Notes under the pieces: generated by a model
Told to the model about the DNA's origin: nothing
What the model saw: the letters and a program-made list of their open reading frames with translations, nothing else
The model's database searches: none
Made by a program: the position numbers and the translations under genes
Assembly: GCA_964588795.1 (NCBI GenBank)
Contig: CAZPQN010000006.1
Span: 1 to 64,000, forward strand
Direction of reading: 5' to 3'
DNA from: CAZPQN01 sp964588795
Lineage (GTDB): Bacteria > Fidelibacterota > UBA2242
DNA length: 64,000 nucleotides
In this document: positions 1 through 8,783 of the stretch, piece after piece
Position numbering within the stretch: the stretch's first letter is position 1
How the letters are laid out: each line of letters starts with the position of its first letter

Positions 1-3
1 CCG

Positions 4-30
4 GAAACCGTTAAAACGGTTTCTGATTTT
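4..30 (+). terminator. Rho-independent terminator of a gene upstream of the window
   Basis: A 7-bp perfect stem (GAAACCG at 4-10, CGGTTTC at 17-23) closes a six-base A/T loop and is followed by a T-rich tail. It probably ends a plus-strand gene lying left of the window. No product can be assigned to that gene. Confidence 0.6.
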
Positions 31-44
31 TATCCTTGTTTGTT

Positions 45-70
45 AACCCCCGGATTGAAATCCGGGGTTG
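45..70. other. second stem-loop before the ABC exporter genes
   Basis: CCCCGGAT and ATCCGGGG form an 8-bp stem with a four-base loop, and the flanking AA/TT extends it. There is no clean U-tract after it, so it is a weak terminator or a leader hairpin. Between here and the first gene I see only an A/T-rich stretch (TTGTCA at 81, TATATT at 108), whose 21-base spacing is too wide for a convincing promoter. Confidence 0.4.
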
Positions 71-198
71 CTTAATTCTCTTGTCATTAAAGATTCACAG
101 TAAAAACTATATTAGCAACATTTTGCGTGTTTCGCGGGCTCCGCGTAAACAAACCGTTCTTGTTCCGCCGCCGGTGCGGTCTTAAATTTGCCGTCGCT

Positions 199-1131
199 AT
201 GGCGGAAACCGATCAGATCGTCCTGCAAACCTTCAATCTCAGCAAACGCTTCGGGCATCGCTGGGCGGTCGCCGACCTGAATTTGGCGATCGAGCGCGGG
301 CAGATTTTCGGCTTTTTGGGACCCAACGGCGCCGGCAAGAGCACCACCATTCGGATGTTGCTCTCGCTGATCCGCCCGTCGCGCGGGACATTTGCCTTTT
401 TTGGGAAGAATATCCGTCAGCACGGTTACAAGATTTACCAGCGGCTCGGCGCGCTGGTCGAGAAGCCGGACTTTTACCTGTATCTTTCCGCCGCCCGCAA
501 TCTGCAGATGCTGGGCACGTTGACCGGCGGGGTGGCGCGCCGGCGGATTGACGAGGTGCTGGAGATTGTCAAGTTAAACGAGCGCGCCCGCGACAAAGTC
601 AAGAATTATTCACACGGCATGCGCCAAAGGCTGGGGATTGCCCAGGCCATTCTGCACGATCCGGAACTGATTATCCTCGATGAACCCACGACCGGTCTGG
701 ATCCGCAGGGCATCAAGGAAATCCGCCAGCTGATTGTCAGTCTGGCGCGCGACCACGGTAAGACGATTTTCCTCTCTTCGCATTTACTGCACGAAGTCGA
801 GCAAACCTGTACCCACATGGCGATCATTGACAATGGCAAATTGGTAGTGCAGGGCGCGGTGCACGATTTGCTCCGTGAGACCGACTTTTTCGTTACCGAG
901 GTGCAGGTGGACAAGCCGCGCAAAGCCCTGAACATTTTGAAGAAAACAGATTGGATCCGAAAAGTAAAATTGAGCGACGGTGTGCTCAAGGTGCAGATTG
1001 ATGAGGCGCAAAGGCCACAAATGGTCGGGTTGCTGGTCAGTCAGGGTATCCAGGTGGCGGCAGTTATTCCGCGCAGTTCGCTTGAGGATTATTACCTTTC
1101 GTTGATCAAACCGACGGGATTGGGGCGGTAA
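199..1131 (+). CDS. ABC transporter ATP-binding protein (ABC-2 exporter type)
   Basis: This is the nucleotide-binding subunit of an exporter, partnered with the permease two bases downstream. From the chosen start, Walker A (GPNGAGKST) is at about residues 41-49, the signature (SHGMRQRLG) near 138-146 and Walker B (LIILDEP) near 157-163. A switch histidine follows in LSSHLLHEVE. The last 80 residues resemble the regulatory tail of CcmA/NatA-type subunits. The frame is open upstream to an ATG at 127, but those 24 residues are arginine-rich and unlike the family, so I take the ATG at 199. Neither start has a good Shine-Dalgarno. The substrate is unknown. Confidence 0.88.
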   Translation: MAETDQIVLQTFNLSKRFGHRWAVADLNLAIERGQIFGFLGPNGAGKSTTIRMLLSLIRPSRGTFAFFGKNIRQHGYKIYQRLGALVEKPDFYLYLSAARNLQMLGTLTGGVARRRIDEVLEIVKLNERARDKVKNYSHGMRQRLGIAQAILHDPELIILDEPTTGLDPQGIKEIRQLIVSLARDHGKTIFLSSHLLHEVEQTCTHMAIIDNGKLVVQGAVHDLLRETDFFVTEVQVDKPRKALNILKKTDWIRKVKLSDGVLKVQIDEAQRPQMVGLLVSQGIQVAAVIPRSSLEDYYLSLIKPTGLGR

Positions 1132-1132
1132 G

Positions 1133-1978
1133 ATGCGGTTACTGTTACAGGCGACCGGCCTGGAGCTGGTTAAGATTTTCAGCAAATGGCGCACTTACAT
1201 TGGTTTCGCCACCATGGCGGTGCTGGTGCCGATCATCATGTGGCTGGTGCGCAGGTACGGCTTCGGCATCGAACATGAAGCGCTGAATGCCCTGGGCGGC
1301 TCCTTCGAATATACCGGATCGCTGGCGAACGGCCTGCTCGTTTCCTATTACCTGATGAATGTGCTCTGGGTGCATTTTCCGTTTTTCATTGTGCTGGTGG
1401 CCGGCGATGTCGTCGCCAGCGAAGGCGCGGCGGGCACTTTCCGCCTGTGGCTGACCCGCCCCATCAGCCGCCTGCAAGTCATCACCAGCAAATTTCTGGC
1501 GGTGTTCGTTTACACTCTGGCGATTGTATTCTTCATGGGTCTGTGTTGTGTCGGCCTGGGCATGCTGATTGTCGGCGGTGGCGACCTGTTTGTATTCGAC
1601 AAAGGCATTCTGATTTTGGCCCAGAACGATGCACTGTTGCGTTTTCTGCTGGCATATTTGATTGCCGCATTGGTACAGATGACGGTGGCGGCGCTGGCGT
1701 TTCTGTTCTCAACCTGGACGAATAACTCCGTCGGGCCGATTATCGGCACCTATGCCGTGATCGTCGTTTCGCTGATCCTGACGGTGCTGCAGATCGGGGT
1801 ATTGGCGCAGGTGCGTCCCTATTTATTCGTGACCTATTTCGATGTCTTTTTCATGCCGTTTGCCGATCCGATTCCCTGGGGTGAAATTGCGCTCAAGCTG
1901 AGCCGCCTGGGACTATTCGTTGGCGCCTTCTATCTCATTAGCGTGATCAGTTTCTTGCGCAAGGATATTCGCACATGA
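1133..1978 (+). CDS. ABC-2 type transporter permease
   Basis: This 281-residue integral membrane protein has about six hydrophobic segments, beginning with FATMAVLVPIIMWLV. The fragment GDVVASEGAAGTFRLWLTRP is typical of ABC-2 permeases (ABC2_membrane_2/NatB style), where 'EGAAGTFR' precedes the second helix. It begins one base after the ATPase stop and overlaps the next gene by ATGA, so the three genes are translationally coupled. It probably forms the membrane pore of the exporter. The cargo is not evident from sequence. Confidence 0.85.
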   Translation: MRLLLQATGLELVKIFSKWRTYIGFATMAVLVPIIMWLVRRYGFGIEHEALNALGGSFEYTGSLANGLLVSYYLMNVLWVHFPFFIVLVAGDVVASEGAAGTFRLWLTRPISRLQVITSKFLAVFVYTLAIVFFMGLCCVGLGMLIVGGGDLFVFDKGILILAQNDALLRFLLAYLIAALVQMTVAALAFLFSTWTNNSVGPIIGTYAVIVVSLILTVLQIGVLAQVRPYLFVTYFDVFFMPFADPIPWGEIALKLSRLGLFVGAFYLISVISFLRKDIRT

Positions 1979-2691
1979 GGCGCAGACGAAGTGGCTGGTG
2001 GTTAATTATGCTTGGCGCCTGGACGGCGGGCGCCCTGGCGCAGGGCATTGACGCCCGAGCGCTTTTGAATCGGGTGCAGGAACGTTTCGACGCCATCAAT
2101 GATTACCAGGTTAAAGTACACTTGGCGGTTGCCATTCCCAATTTCCGCATGCCGAACAAGGATATTGAAGTATTTTTCAAAAAACCGGACAAGCTGAAAG
2201 TCAAAGCCAGTGGTTTTGCGCCGATTCCCAAATACGGGTTTGTGCCGGCGCCGGCCGCTTTTCTCAATGACTCGATCAACGTTGAATACGTGCGCGCCTT
2301 TCGTCAGGGAACCACCAATTATCATGTCGTCAAGCTAACTCCGAAGGTGTCCAACAAGGTCAATGCCGCCGTACTTTTACGAATCAATGCCGAGCGCTGG
2401 ACGATTGACCGGGTGGTGCTGGATTTCGGTAAAATCGGACAAACCAGCGCCGATATCAGCTACAGACTGACCGATGGGTTCTGGATGCCGGAGACGACCC
2501 TGCTGATATTCGATTTGGCCCGCAACGTGCCGCCCGTCGAGCGCCCGAATATCAATCGCCCGTTTGGCGGCATGGAGCGCTTTGGCAACGACGACGAGCA
2601 ACCGATGCAGGGACGGATAACCATAACGTTCAGCGATTTCGCCGTCAACCGCGGCATTGACGACCGGCTTTTCGACCAGAAGCGCAAATAA
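1975..2691 (+). CDS. LolA-like secreted outer-membrane lipoprotein-sorting family protein
   Basis: A 238-residue protein with an N-terminal signal peptide (RRRR, then a hydrophobic core ending ALA/QG). The mature part starts ALLNRVQERFDAINDYQVKV, followed by FFKKPDKLKVKA, the pattern of the LolA/LppX half-barrel fold that binds acyl chains. It is coupled to the ABC permease by a 4-base overlap. That arrangement suggests a periplasmic partner of the exporter, perhaps carrying a lipid or lipoprotein, but this is inference. It is longer than E. coli LolA and has a Pro/Asn-rich C-terminal region (PPVERPNINRPFGG) of unknown role. Confidence 0.7.
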   Translation: MRRRRSGWWLIMLGAWTAGALAQGIDARALLNRVQERFDAINDYQVKVHLAVAIPNFRMPNKDIEVFFKKPDKLKVKASGFAPIPKYGFVPAPAAFLNDSINVEYVRAFRQGTTNYHVVKLTPKVSNKVNAAVLLRINAERWTIDRVVLDFGKIGQTSADISYRLTDGFWMPETTLLIFDLARNVPPVERPNINRPFGGMERFGNDDEQPMQGRITITFSDFAVNRGIDDRLFDQKRK

Positions 2692-2703
2692 CTGCCGCAA
2701 CCT

Positions 2704-2732
2704 TTGCATTTGAAGGATGAAATAGTTAATAT
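2704..2732 (+). promoter_or_regulatory. putative sigma-70 promoter for the PadR gene
   Basis: TTGCAT at 2704-2709 and TAATAT at 2727-2732 are separated by exactly 17 bases, in the 113-base intergenic region before the PadR-type gene. Each hexamer matches consensus at four of six positions, so this is plausible rather than strong. Confidence 0.4.
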
Positions 2733-2804
2733 TCGCGCAGGGCGACCTTTGCGCTATGAGCAACAAACGCTACTCACCAGAAATAACCGCCGGGGAAAAA
2801 TAAG

Positions 2805-3320
2805 ATGACGATCTTGGAACTCACCATCCTGGGCATCGTAGCTGAGACGCCCAACCATGCCTATAATATTGATAAATTAATCGTGGAGCGCGGCCTGCGC
2901 GACCGGTTCAACATCGGCTTTTCGTCCATCTATGCCACGCTGAATAAACTGCAGGATGAAGGGTTGCTGGAAAGCAGTTTTTCGGAGCAGAAAAACTTGC
3001 CCGGTCGGCGGATCTACGCCATTACATCGCAGGGTCGCCGGGCGTTGACCGAGGAGCTGGTCAAGGCGATCTCCCAGCCGCAAAAGTTGCCGTCACTGTT
3101 CGAGGCCGGCCTGAGCTTTGGAGCGTTGCTCCAGAAGGCCGAACTGCGCGAGGCGCTGTCATTGTATGAAGCAGAATTAGGCCGCCTGGTGCAGAATAAG
3201 GTGCGCGCACTGACCGACATGGATACAACCGACCAGATCAAACGCGCATTGCTGACCCGTCCGCTGACGCTGTGGCAGGCGGAGCGCAAGTGGATCCGCG
3301 AACTGTTGAGTCTAATCTAA
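2805..3320 (+). CDS. PadR family transcriptional regulator
   Basis: The 171-residue protein begins with the PadR winged-helix domain: LTILGIVAETPNHAYNI, then FSSIYATLNKLQDEGLLE, then the wing PGRRIYAITSQGRRAL at about residues 65-82. The C-terminal half is a helical dimerisation region (Vir_act_alpha_C-like). PadR proteins usually repress efflux or stress genes and respond to a small ligand. Next to an ABC exporter it is a natural candidate repressor of the genes before or after it. No operator was recognised. Confidence 0.88.
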   Translation: MTILELTILGIVAETPNHAYNIDKLIVERGLRDRFNIGFSSIYATLNKLQDEGLLESSFSEQKNLPGRRIYAITSQGRRALTEELVKAISQPQKLPSLFEAGLSFGALLQKAELREALSLYEAELGRLVQNKVRALTDMDTTDQIKRALLTRPLTLWQAERKWIRELLSLI

Positions 3321-3337
3321 ACAAGGAGCATAGTGCT

Positions 3338-3631
3338 ATGCAAGACTGGATTAATTATCTGACGACCAATCCACTGATCGGCGCCGTTGTCCTGGCAGTG
3401 CTGATCCTGTTCATTTTTATGGTGGTTGCCAGGCTCCTCAAGTGGGCAATCATTTCCTTCATTCTGTTAGCATTGGCGATCGGCATTACCTACAAGGTCG
3501 CGCAACCGAAGAAGATTCTGGAGCGCATGCAAAAAGGCGCCGAGCAAGTCGTGAAAGACGTCAAGTCCGACAAGGACGTCAAAGAAGTGCAGGAATCCGC
3601 CGAAAAGGCGATTGACAAGATTACCAAATAG
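3338..3631 (+). CDS. small single-pass or two-pass membrane protein
   Basis: A 97-residue protein starting at the ATG preceded by AAGGAG. An upstream in-frame start would overlap the PadR gene and adds no recognisable domain. Two adjacent hydrophobic stretches (LIGAVVLAVLILFIFMVVA and WAIISFILLALAIGITY) lie in residues 12-55, followed by a charged helical tail of Lys/Asp/Glu (VVKDVKSDKDVKEVQESAEK). I do not recognise a family. It may share the PadR transcript, only 17 bases away, so it could be a membrane-stress or exporter accessory protein. Confidence 0.7.
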   Translation: MQDWINYLTTNPLIGAVVLAVLILFIFMVVARLLKWAIISFILLALAIGITYKVAQPKKILERMQKGAEQVVKDVKSDKDVKEVQESAEKAIDKITK

Positions 3632-3706
3632 TACTGATCAGATTTTTAATTTTACGCCAGCCCGGAACGGGCACTGACCCGTAGCCGGTCTTAATCAGGA
3701 GAAGAA

Positions 3707-5086
3707 ATGCCGCAATATCCGCCCGAACCTTTTCGTATCAAGGTAGTTGAGCCCCTGCAACGCACGACGCGCGCCGAGCGCGAAGCCCTGCTGTCCGAGG
3801 CAGGCTACAATTTGTTCAGGATTCCGTCCGCCAAGGTTTTCATTGACCTGCTGACTGACAGCGGCACCGGCGCCATGAGCGACTCCCAGTGGGCCGGCTT
3901 GCAGATGGGCGACGAAGCCTATGCCTGCTGTCGCAACTGGTACCACTTTGAGCAGACGATTCAGGAACTGACTGGATTGCGATATGTTATTCCCACTCAT
4001 CAGGGACGGGTGGGCGAAAACCTGCTGTTTACATTTATTGCCCGGGGTAAAACCATCATCAGTAACAACCATTTCGATACTACCCGCGCCAATGTCCTGG
4101 CGCACGGTGGAAAACCGCTGGATCTGGTCATCGCCGAAGGGCGTGATCCGCAATGTTGGCATCCGTTCAAAGGCAATCTTGACCTGGAAAGGTTGGAACA
4201 CGCAATCCGCGAGCACGGTGCCGGTCAAATCGCCCTGGTGCTCCTGACCGTGACCAACAATTCCGGGGGCGGTCAGCCGGTGTCCATGGCCAATATCCGG
4301 GCGGTAAAAAGCATGGTGTCGTCGCAGGGCATTCCACTTTTCTTCGACGCCTGCCGCTTTGCCGAGAACGTCTATTTTATCAAGCAACGCGAACCCGGCT
4401 ATGCCGACAAACCGGTCAGAGAGATCGCCCGGGAAATGTTTTCTTACTGCGATGGAGTCCTGATGAGTGCCAAAAAAGACGGGCTGGTCAACATGGGCGG
4501 CTTCGTAGCATTGAACGATGCAGAGTTGGCGGAAAAACTCCAAACGGAGTTAATTCGCATCGAGGGCTTTTTGACTTATGGTGGTTTGGCCGGGCGCGAT
4601 CTGGAAGCAGTGGCGCGCGGCCTGCAGGAGGTTCTCGACGAGGATTACCTGGCTTATCGCCTTGCCCAGGTACATTATCTCGGCGAACTTCTGAAGGCCA
4701 AGGGCGTACCGATTCTGGAACCAACCGGCGGTCATGCGGTGTACCTGGATGCGCGCCGTTTTGCCAGCCAGATTCCGCCTGAGCAATTTCCCGGTCAGGC
4801 GATAGCCGTCGAGCTTTACCGTACGTCGGGAGTGCGGACGGTAGAGGTGGGCAGTTTTATGTTCCGACGAAAGGATGCTGTGACCGGCGCGATCAGCGCT
4901 CCCGACCTGGAATTGGTGCGTTTGGCGATTCCGCGCCGGGTTTATACAGAATCGCATTTGCGTTATGCGGCGGAAGCCGTTATTGAGGTTTATCAAGCCC
5001 GTCACAGCTTGAAAGGTATGCGGATTGTTGCGCGGGGCGATTCGCCGCTCCGCCATTTTGTGGCCCACTTGGCCTTTGTGGATTAG
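3707..5086 (+). CDS. tnaA: tryptophanase / tyrosine phenol-lyase family enzyme, probably tryptophanase
   Basis: A 459-residue PLP-dependent beta-eliminating lyase that should split L-tryptophan to indole, pyruvate and ammonia. MSDSQWAG, MGDEAY, PTHQGR and the PLP lysine in MSAKKDG (Lys257, the same number as in tyrosine phenol-lyase) fix the family. Overall wording is closer to tyrosine phenol-lyase (AEPFRIK-like start, GGLAGRDLEA, GGHAVYLDARRF). The specificity positions are tryptophanase-like: Asp124 in FDTTR (Thr in TPL), Val381 in VEVGSF (Arg in TPL) and His450 in LRHF (Phe in TPL). The start has AGGAG seven bases upstream. No TnaC-like leader peptide fits in the 75-base gap. Confidence 0.9.
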   Translation: MPQYPPEPFRIKVVEPLQRTTRAEREALLSEAGYNLFRIPSAKVFIDLLTDSGTGAMSDSQWAGLQMGDEAYACCRNWYHFEQTIQELTGLRYVIPTHQGRVGENLLFTFIARGKTIISNNHFDTTRANVLAHGGKPLDLVIAEGRDPQCWHPFKGNLDLERLEHAIREHGAGQIALVLLTVTNNSGGGQPVSMANIRAVKSMVSSQGIPLFFDACRFAENVYFIKQREPGYADKPVREIAREMFSYCDGVLMSAKKDGLVNMGGFVALNDAELAEKLQTELIRIEGFLTYGGLAGRDLEAVARGLQEVLDEDYLAYRLAQVHYLGELLKAKGVPILEPTGGHAVYLDARRFASQIPPEQFPGQAIAVELYRTSGVRTVEVGSFMFRRKDAVTGAISAPDLELVRLAIPRRVYTESHLRYAAEAVIEVYQARHSLKGMRIVARGDSPLRHFVAHLAFVD

Positions 5087-5122
5087 ATTTGAAAAGAGAT
5101 ACTGTCATATACCGGGAGACTA

Positions 5123-7627
5123 ATGCGAACCGTAAAGTGTTTTTTTATTATTTTTAGCGCGATGCTCGGACTGCTGGCCCAGGATCAGATCTTCCCCGTG
5201 ATTCCCACTCCGCAGGAAGTGCTTTTAAGGGAAGGGACATTTAGGATTGCTTCCGCGGCGAACTATGCGGTGGTGTGCGAAGGCGGAATCGGAGTTGATT
5301 TCAAAGGCGCCCAGCTGATCAGCGAAGCGCTCAACGAAAACAGAGGCATTGTCGCCACAGTGGTCGGCAACAAGCCCACCAAGGCCACCCGGATTATCAC
5401 GCTGGCGCTGGACGCAGATGGCAAGTTCGCCCAGGCGCGTTTCGGGCGCGGATATAGTCCGGAGATGCAGGCCGAAGGCTATTTCCTGGAGATTCAGCCG
5501 GAAATGATTACTATTCTGGGCCCGACGCCGCGCGGCCTGTTTTACGGCGCCGTGACCCTTGTGCAATTGCTTCGCGGTAGTCCCGGTTCAGCCCTGCCGG
5601 CCGTTTTCATTGCCGATTATCCTGCTCTGCAATGGCGCGGGGTTTCCGATGACATCAGTCGCGGGCAGGTTTCCAGTTTGGCCAATTTCAAGCAGATCGT
5701 CCGTTTTTTGGCGGAATATAAACAAAACATCTATATGCCCTATCTCGAGGACGTCGTCCAGATTGAAAAATATCCGACTATTGGCGTCGGGCGTGGGGCA
5801 TTGTCCCGCGCGGAGCTGACGGAACTGCAGGACTATGCGGCGGAATATTTCGTTGAGGTTATTCCCATCTTCCAGACGCTCGGGCATTTCGAGAATATTC
5901 TGCATTTGCCGGAATTTGTGAAATATGCCGAGTTCCCCGGTGCGGCATCCCTCAATTCCCTCGACAGCGCGGCGGATGAATTTTTAATGAACCTGCTCGA
6001 TGAGGTCATTCCCCTTTTCCGCAGTGAGTATTTCCACATTGGCGCGGACGAATCCTGGGATGTCGGGCTGGGCGCGACCCGCGAACAGGCGCTCAAAGAT
6101 GGCGTTGCCGCCCTGCACGCCCGTCATTACAATAAGGTTTACAATAAAGTGCGCGCCCATGGCAAAAGGGTGCTGATGTACGGCGACATCATCCTGCGCC
6201 ACCCCGAAATCCTGAGTCTGATCCCCAAAGACATCATCATCGTGGACTGGCATTACAACCTTAGCGATATTTACCCGTCGGCCAAACAGTTAGCTGACTC
6301 CGGATTTCAGGTGCTGGTTTCGCCCGGCATTCACAACTGGCACAATCCCTTTCCGAACCTGACCAACGCCAAAATCAATATTGCCGGAATCAATCTGGAG
6401 GGTTATCGTAACCGGGCCCTGGGCTCGATCAATTCCAACTGGGGGGACTTCGGCGGGCCGAACTTTCGGGAGCTGAATTATGCGGGTTATGCTTTTGGCG
6501 CAGAAACCGCCTGGAATCCAGTTAGCCAGGAATTGCCGACTCTGCTGCGGCGCTATAATCTGCAACGCTACGGCACCGACGATGAGCGCCTGCTGTCGCT
6601 GTTTTTACACCTGAACGAGATTCCCAATAATACCAACTTCAAGGAATTCTGGCGGTCGCCTTTTTACAAAGCCGACGAACAGTCTGCCAGAAGCCTGTGG
6701 CGCGCGGAACAGCTGGAGGGACATTGTTCGGCGGCCTTGGCGCTTTGCGAGCTGTTACGCCCGGTGCTGAAGCGCAATCAATCTGATTTGGATTACTATC
6801 AGTTTGTCGCCCGCCTCGGGCTGGTGAGTGCCGCCAAGTTGCGGGCCGGGCGCCGGCTAGAATTACTCAGACAGAACGCCATTGGCGTCAGTCCGGCAGA
6901 GCTCTCCGCGGCCGCGGACGACTGCGCGGCGCTGGTGCGGGAAATCACCGTACTGGAGCAGGATTACAAAGCACTCTGGCTGAGAACCAATCGCCCGGAG
7001 AATTTGAGCCGCATCCTGAATCTGTTTAATAAACTGGCGGTTCATTTGGAATGCGCCGGCGAGGAAATCAGCCGCGGCAACCTGAATTTTCCGGTTGAAT
7101 TGACAGCAAGATTCATTACCGCCCGTTCGGTTGTCAAGGACGAAAAGCCGGCGCCGGCCTATTTGCGCAGGAGTTTTACCATCAACGAACCGGACAGCCT
7201 GATGAGCGCCAGCCTGCAACTTATTGCCAATTCACAGGCCACGATTTATGTCAATGGGGAAAAAATCGGTGGCGTCATCGGCACGCGTTCGTTGTCCCTG
7301 GTAGTCGAGAATCAGCGGGTCGGCTGGTGGGAAGTGCAGAAAAAAATCAACCGCGGGACGAACTGGTTAGCGGTGGAAGTGCAGAGCCATAAACCGCAAC
7401 TGCCTTCCGCGGCCAATGTCTACTTGGAATTAATCTTCAAGGATGGTCGCAAAGTCGTCGTCCAGTCGGACACCGATTGGGAAGCGCAGACGCAGGTAAA
7501 ATCCGGCTGGCTGACGGGGCAGGACAAGGGCCTCAAATGGAACGCGGCACAGATTGCCGACAAGATCAACTGGAAAATCTCCGCTCCGCTGTTTCAGCGC
7601 GGTTTTGCGTCGAGGATAGAATTCTGA
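5123..7627 (+). CDS. secreted family GH20 beta-N-acetylhexosaminidase
   Basis: An 834-residue protein with a signal peptide (residues 1-19, ending LLAQ). Residues 25-165 form the alpha/beta GH20b domain (VIPTPQEV at its start, GLFYGAVTLVQLL at its end). The catalytic barrel follows, with the Asp-Glu pair of substrate-assisted catalysis at Asp309-Glu310 (HIGADES). It should remove terminal GlcNAc or GalNAc from glycans in the periplasm or outside the cell. The last 170 residues look like a beta-sandwich (ATIYVNGEKIGG) of the carbohydrate-binding or jelly-roll kind. It starts 36 bases after the lyase with GGGAG upstream, so it may share that transcript. Confidence 0.88.
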   Translation: MRTVKCFFIIFSAMLGLLAQDQIFPVIPTPQEVLLREGTFRIASAANYAVVCEGGIGVDFKGAQLISEALNENRGIVATVVGNKPTKATRIITLALDADGKFAQARFGRGYSPEMQAEGYFLEIQPEMITILGPTPRGLFYGAVTLVQLLRGSPGSALPAVFIADYPALQWRGVSDDISRGQVSSLANFKQIVRFLAEYKQNIYMPYLEDVVQIEKYPTIGVGRGALSRAELTELQDYAAEYFVEVIPIFQTLGHFENILHLPEFVKYAEFPGAASLNSLDSAADEFLMNLLDEVIPLFRSEYFHIGADESWDVGLGATREQALKDGVAALHARHYNKVYNKVRAHGKRVLMYGDIILRHPEILSLIPKDIIIVDWHYNLSDIYPSAKQLADSGFQVLVSPGIHNWHNPFPNLTNAKINIAGINLEGYRNRALGSINSNWGDFGGPNFRELNYAGYAFGAETAWNPVSQELPTLLRRYNLQRYGTDDERLLSLFLHLNEIPNNTNFKEFWRSPFYKADEQSARSLWRAEQLEGHCSAALALCELLRPVLKRNQSDLDYYQFVARLGLVSAAKLRAGRRLELLRQNAIGVSPAELSAAADDCAALVREITVLEQDYKALWLRTNRPENLSRILNLFNKLAVHLECAGEEISRGNLNFPVELTARFITARSVVKDEKPAPAYLRRSFTINEPDSLMSASLQLIANSQATIYVNGEKIGGVIGTRSLSLVVENQRVGWWEVQKKINRGTNWLAVEVQSHKPQLPSAANVYLELIFKDGRKVVVQSDTDWEAQTQVKSGWLTGQDKGLKWNAAQIADKINWKISAPLFQRGFASRIEF

Positions 7628-7660
7628 GGTCACTCAGGAAATTGGAAAAAGCCGCTTAAA

Positions 7661-8692
7661 CTACATAGCACGGCTGGCATAGAGCTGTCCGCAGGCCGCG
7701 GCAATATCTGTTCCCTTACTGCGCCGCACGGTCACGGCAAATGGCGCCCGATAGACCGTCTGGATGAAAGCGTTCAGGTGTTCCTCGGATGGACGGCGCC
7801 AGGGCGATTGCGGGTTTTCATTGAAGGGGATCAAATTGAGTTTACAGGGAATGGGGCTGAGCAATTGCACCAACCGCCGGGCATCCTCCAGACTGTCATT
7901 CACGCCGGCGATTAGAATGTACTCAAACGTCACGCGTCTGCGGGACTGGCGGGTATAATTCAGCGCCGCCTGGAGCAGAGCCGGAAGCGAGTATTGACGG
8001 TTGATGGGTAAGAGCTGGTCGCGCTGAGCGTCAGTCGTGGCATTAAGCGAAAGGGCTAATTTGAAGGGCTGATTTTCACTGGTAAAGCGCTCGATGCCGG
8101 GAATCAAACCGGCGCTGGAAATGGTAATGTGGCGGGCAGCAATTGCGGGTCCGGATTCGCTGTTGATAATCTGCGCGGCGTGAATGACGTTTTCGTAATT
8201 CAGAAAAGGTTCGCCCATCCCCATAAAAACGACATTGGTAACCGGTTGCGGGGCCGCCCGGCTGATAGTCAGCAACTGGTCAATGATCTCGCCTGCGCTG
8301 AGGTTGCGCCGGAAGCCCATCGCCCCGGTCGCGCAAAAAGCGCAGTGCAAAGGACAACCAACCTGCGTGGAGAGGCAGACCGTCCGGCGCCGTTCCTCGA
8401 TCATATATACCGATTCGATGGCGAGTCCGTCATTGAGCCGGAACAGATATTTGACCGAGGCGTCACGCCTGGAATGAAGCGCGGTATACAGGTGGACGCA
8501 GTTCAGGTCGCAGTGAGCGTTTAATTTCTGGCGCAGGGTGGCTGAAAGGTTGGTCATCTGATCGAACGCGAGGGCATTTTTCTGGTAGAGCCACTGATAA
8601 ATTTGACGGGCGGCGTAAGGCCGGGCGTCGAGTTCGGCCATGACCATCAAGAGTTCGTCAAGAGACATCCCTTTCAGCATGCGTTTTTCCAT
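7661..8692 (-). CDS. rlmN: 23S rRNA A2503 / tRNA A37 C2-methyltransferase RlmN
   Basis: A 343-residue radical SAM enzyme that methylates C2 of adenine 2503 in 23S rRNA and of A37 in some tRNAs. The cluster cysteines are Cys113, Cys117 and Cys120 (GCPLHCAFC). The two extra RlmN-specific cysteines are present: Cys106 (TVCLSTQ) and Cys334 (AACGQL), which carries the methyl in the double-transfer mechanism. VFMGMGEPFLN is the SAM-binding GGE-type motif. It is convergent with the GH20 gene and divergent from the acetyltransferase gene. The first ATG is weakly supported, and Met5 or Met9 could also be used. Confidence 0.95.
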   Translation of the reverse strand: MEKRMLKGMSLDELLMVMAELDARPYAARQIYQWLYQKNALAFDQMTNLSATLRQKLNAHCDLNCVHLYTALHSRRDASVKYLFRLNDGLAIESVYMIEERRRTVCLSTQVGCPLHCAFCATGAMGFRRNLSAGEIIDQLLTISRAAPQPVTNVVFMGMGEPFLNYENVIHAAQIINSESGPAIAARHITISSAGLIPGIERFTSENQPFKLALSLNATTDAQRDQLLPINRQYSLPALLQAALNYTRQSRRRVTFEYILIAGVNDSLEDARRLVQLLSPIPCKLNLIPFNENPQSPWRRPSEEHLNAFIQTVYRAPFAVTVRRSKGTDIAAACGQLYASRAM

Positions 8693-8783
8693 CGTGGTGA
8701 CAAATTAGTATTAAAAACTATTTTTTATCAGGAAAAATTTGATTACACTTTCGCGTCATGAGACCGATCACCGGGAGTAACGC

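Noticed and set aside
3632..3706. Possible TnaC-like leader before the lyase gene
   Set aside because: The 75-base gap contains no short frame with a critical Trp and Pro stop pattern, only a small hairpin (GCCCG-GAA-CGGGC).
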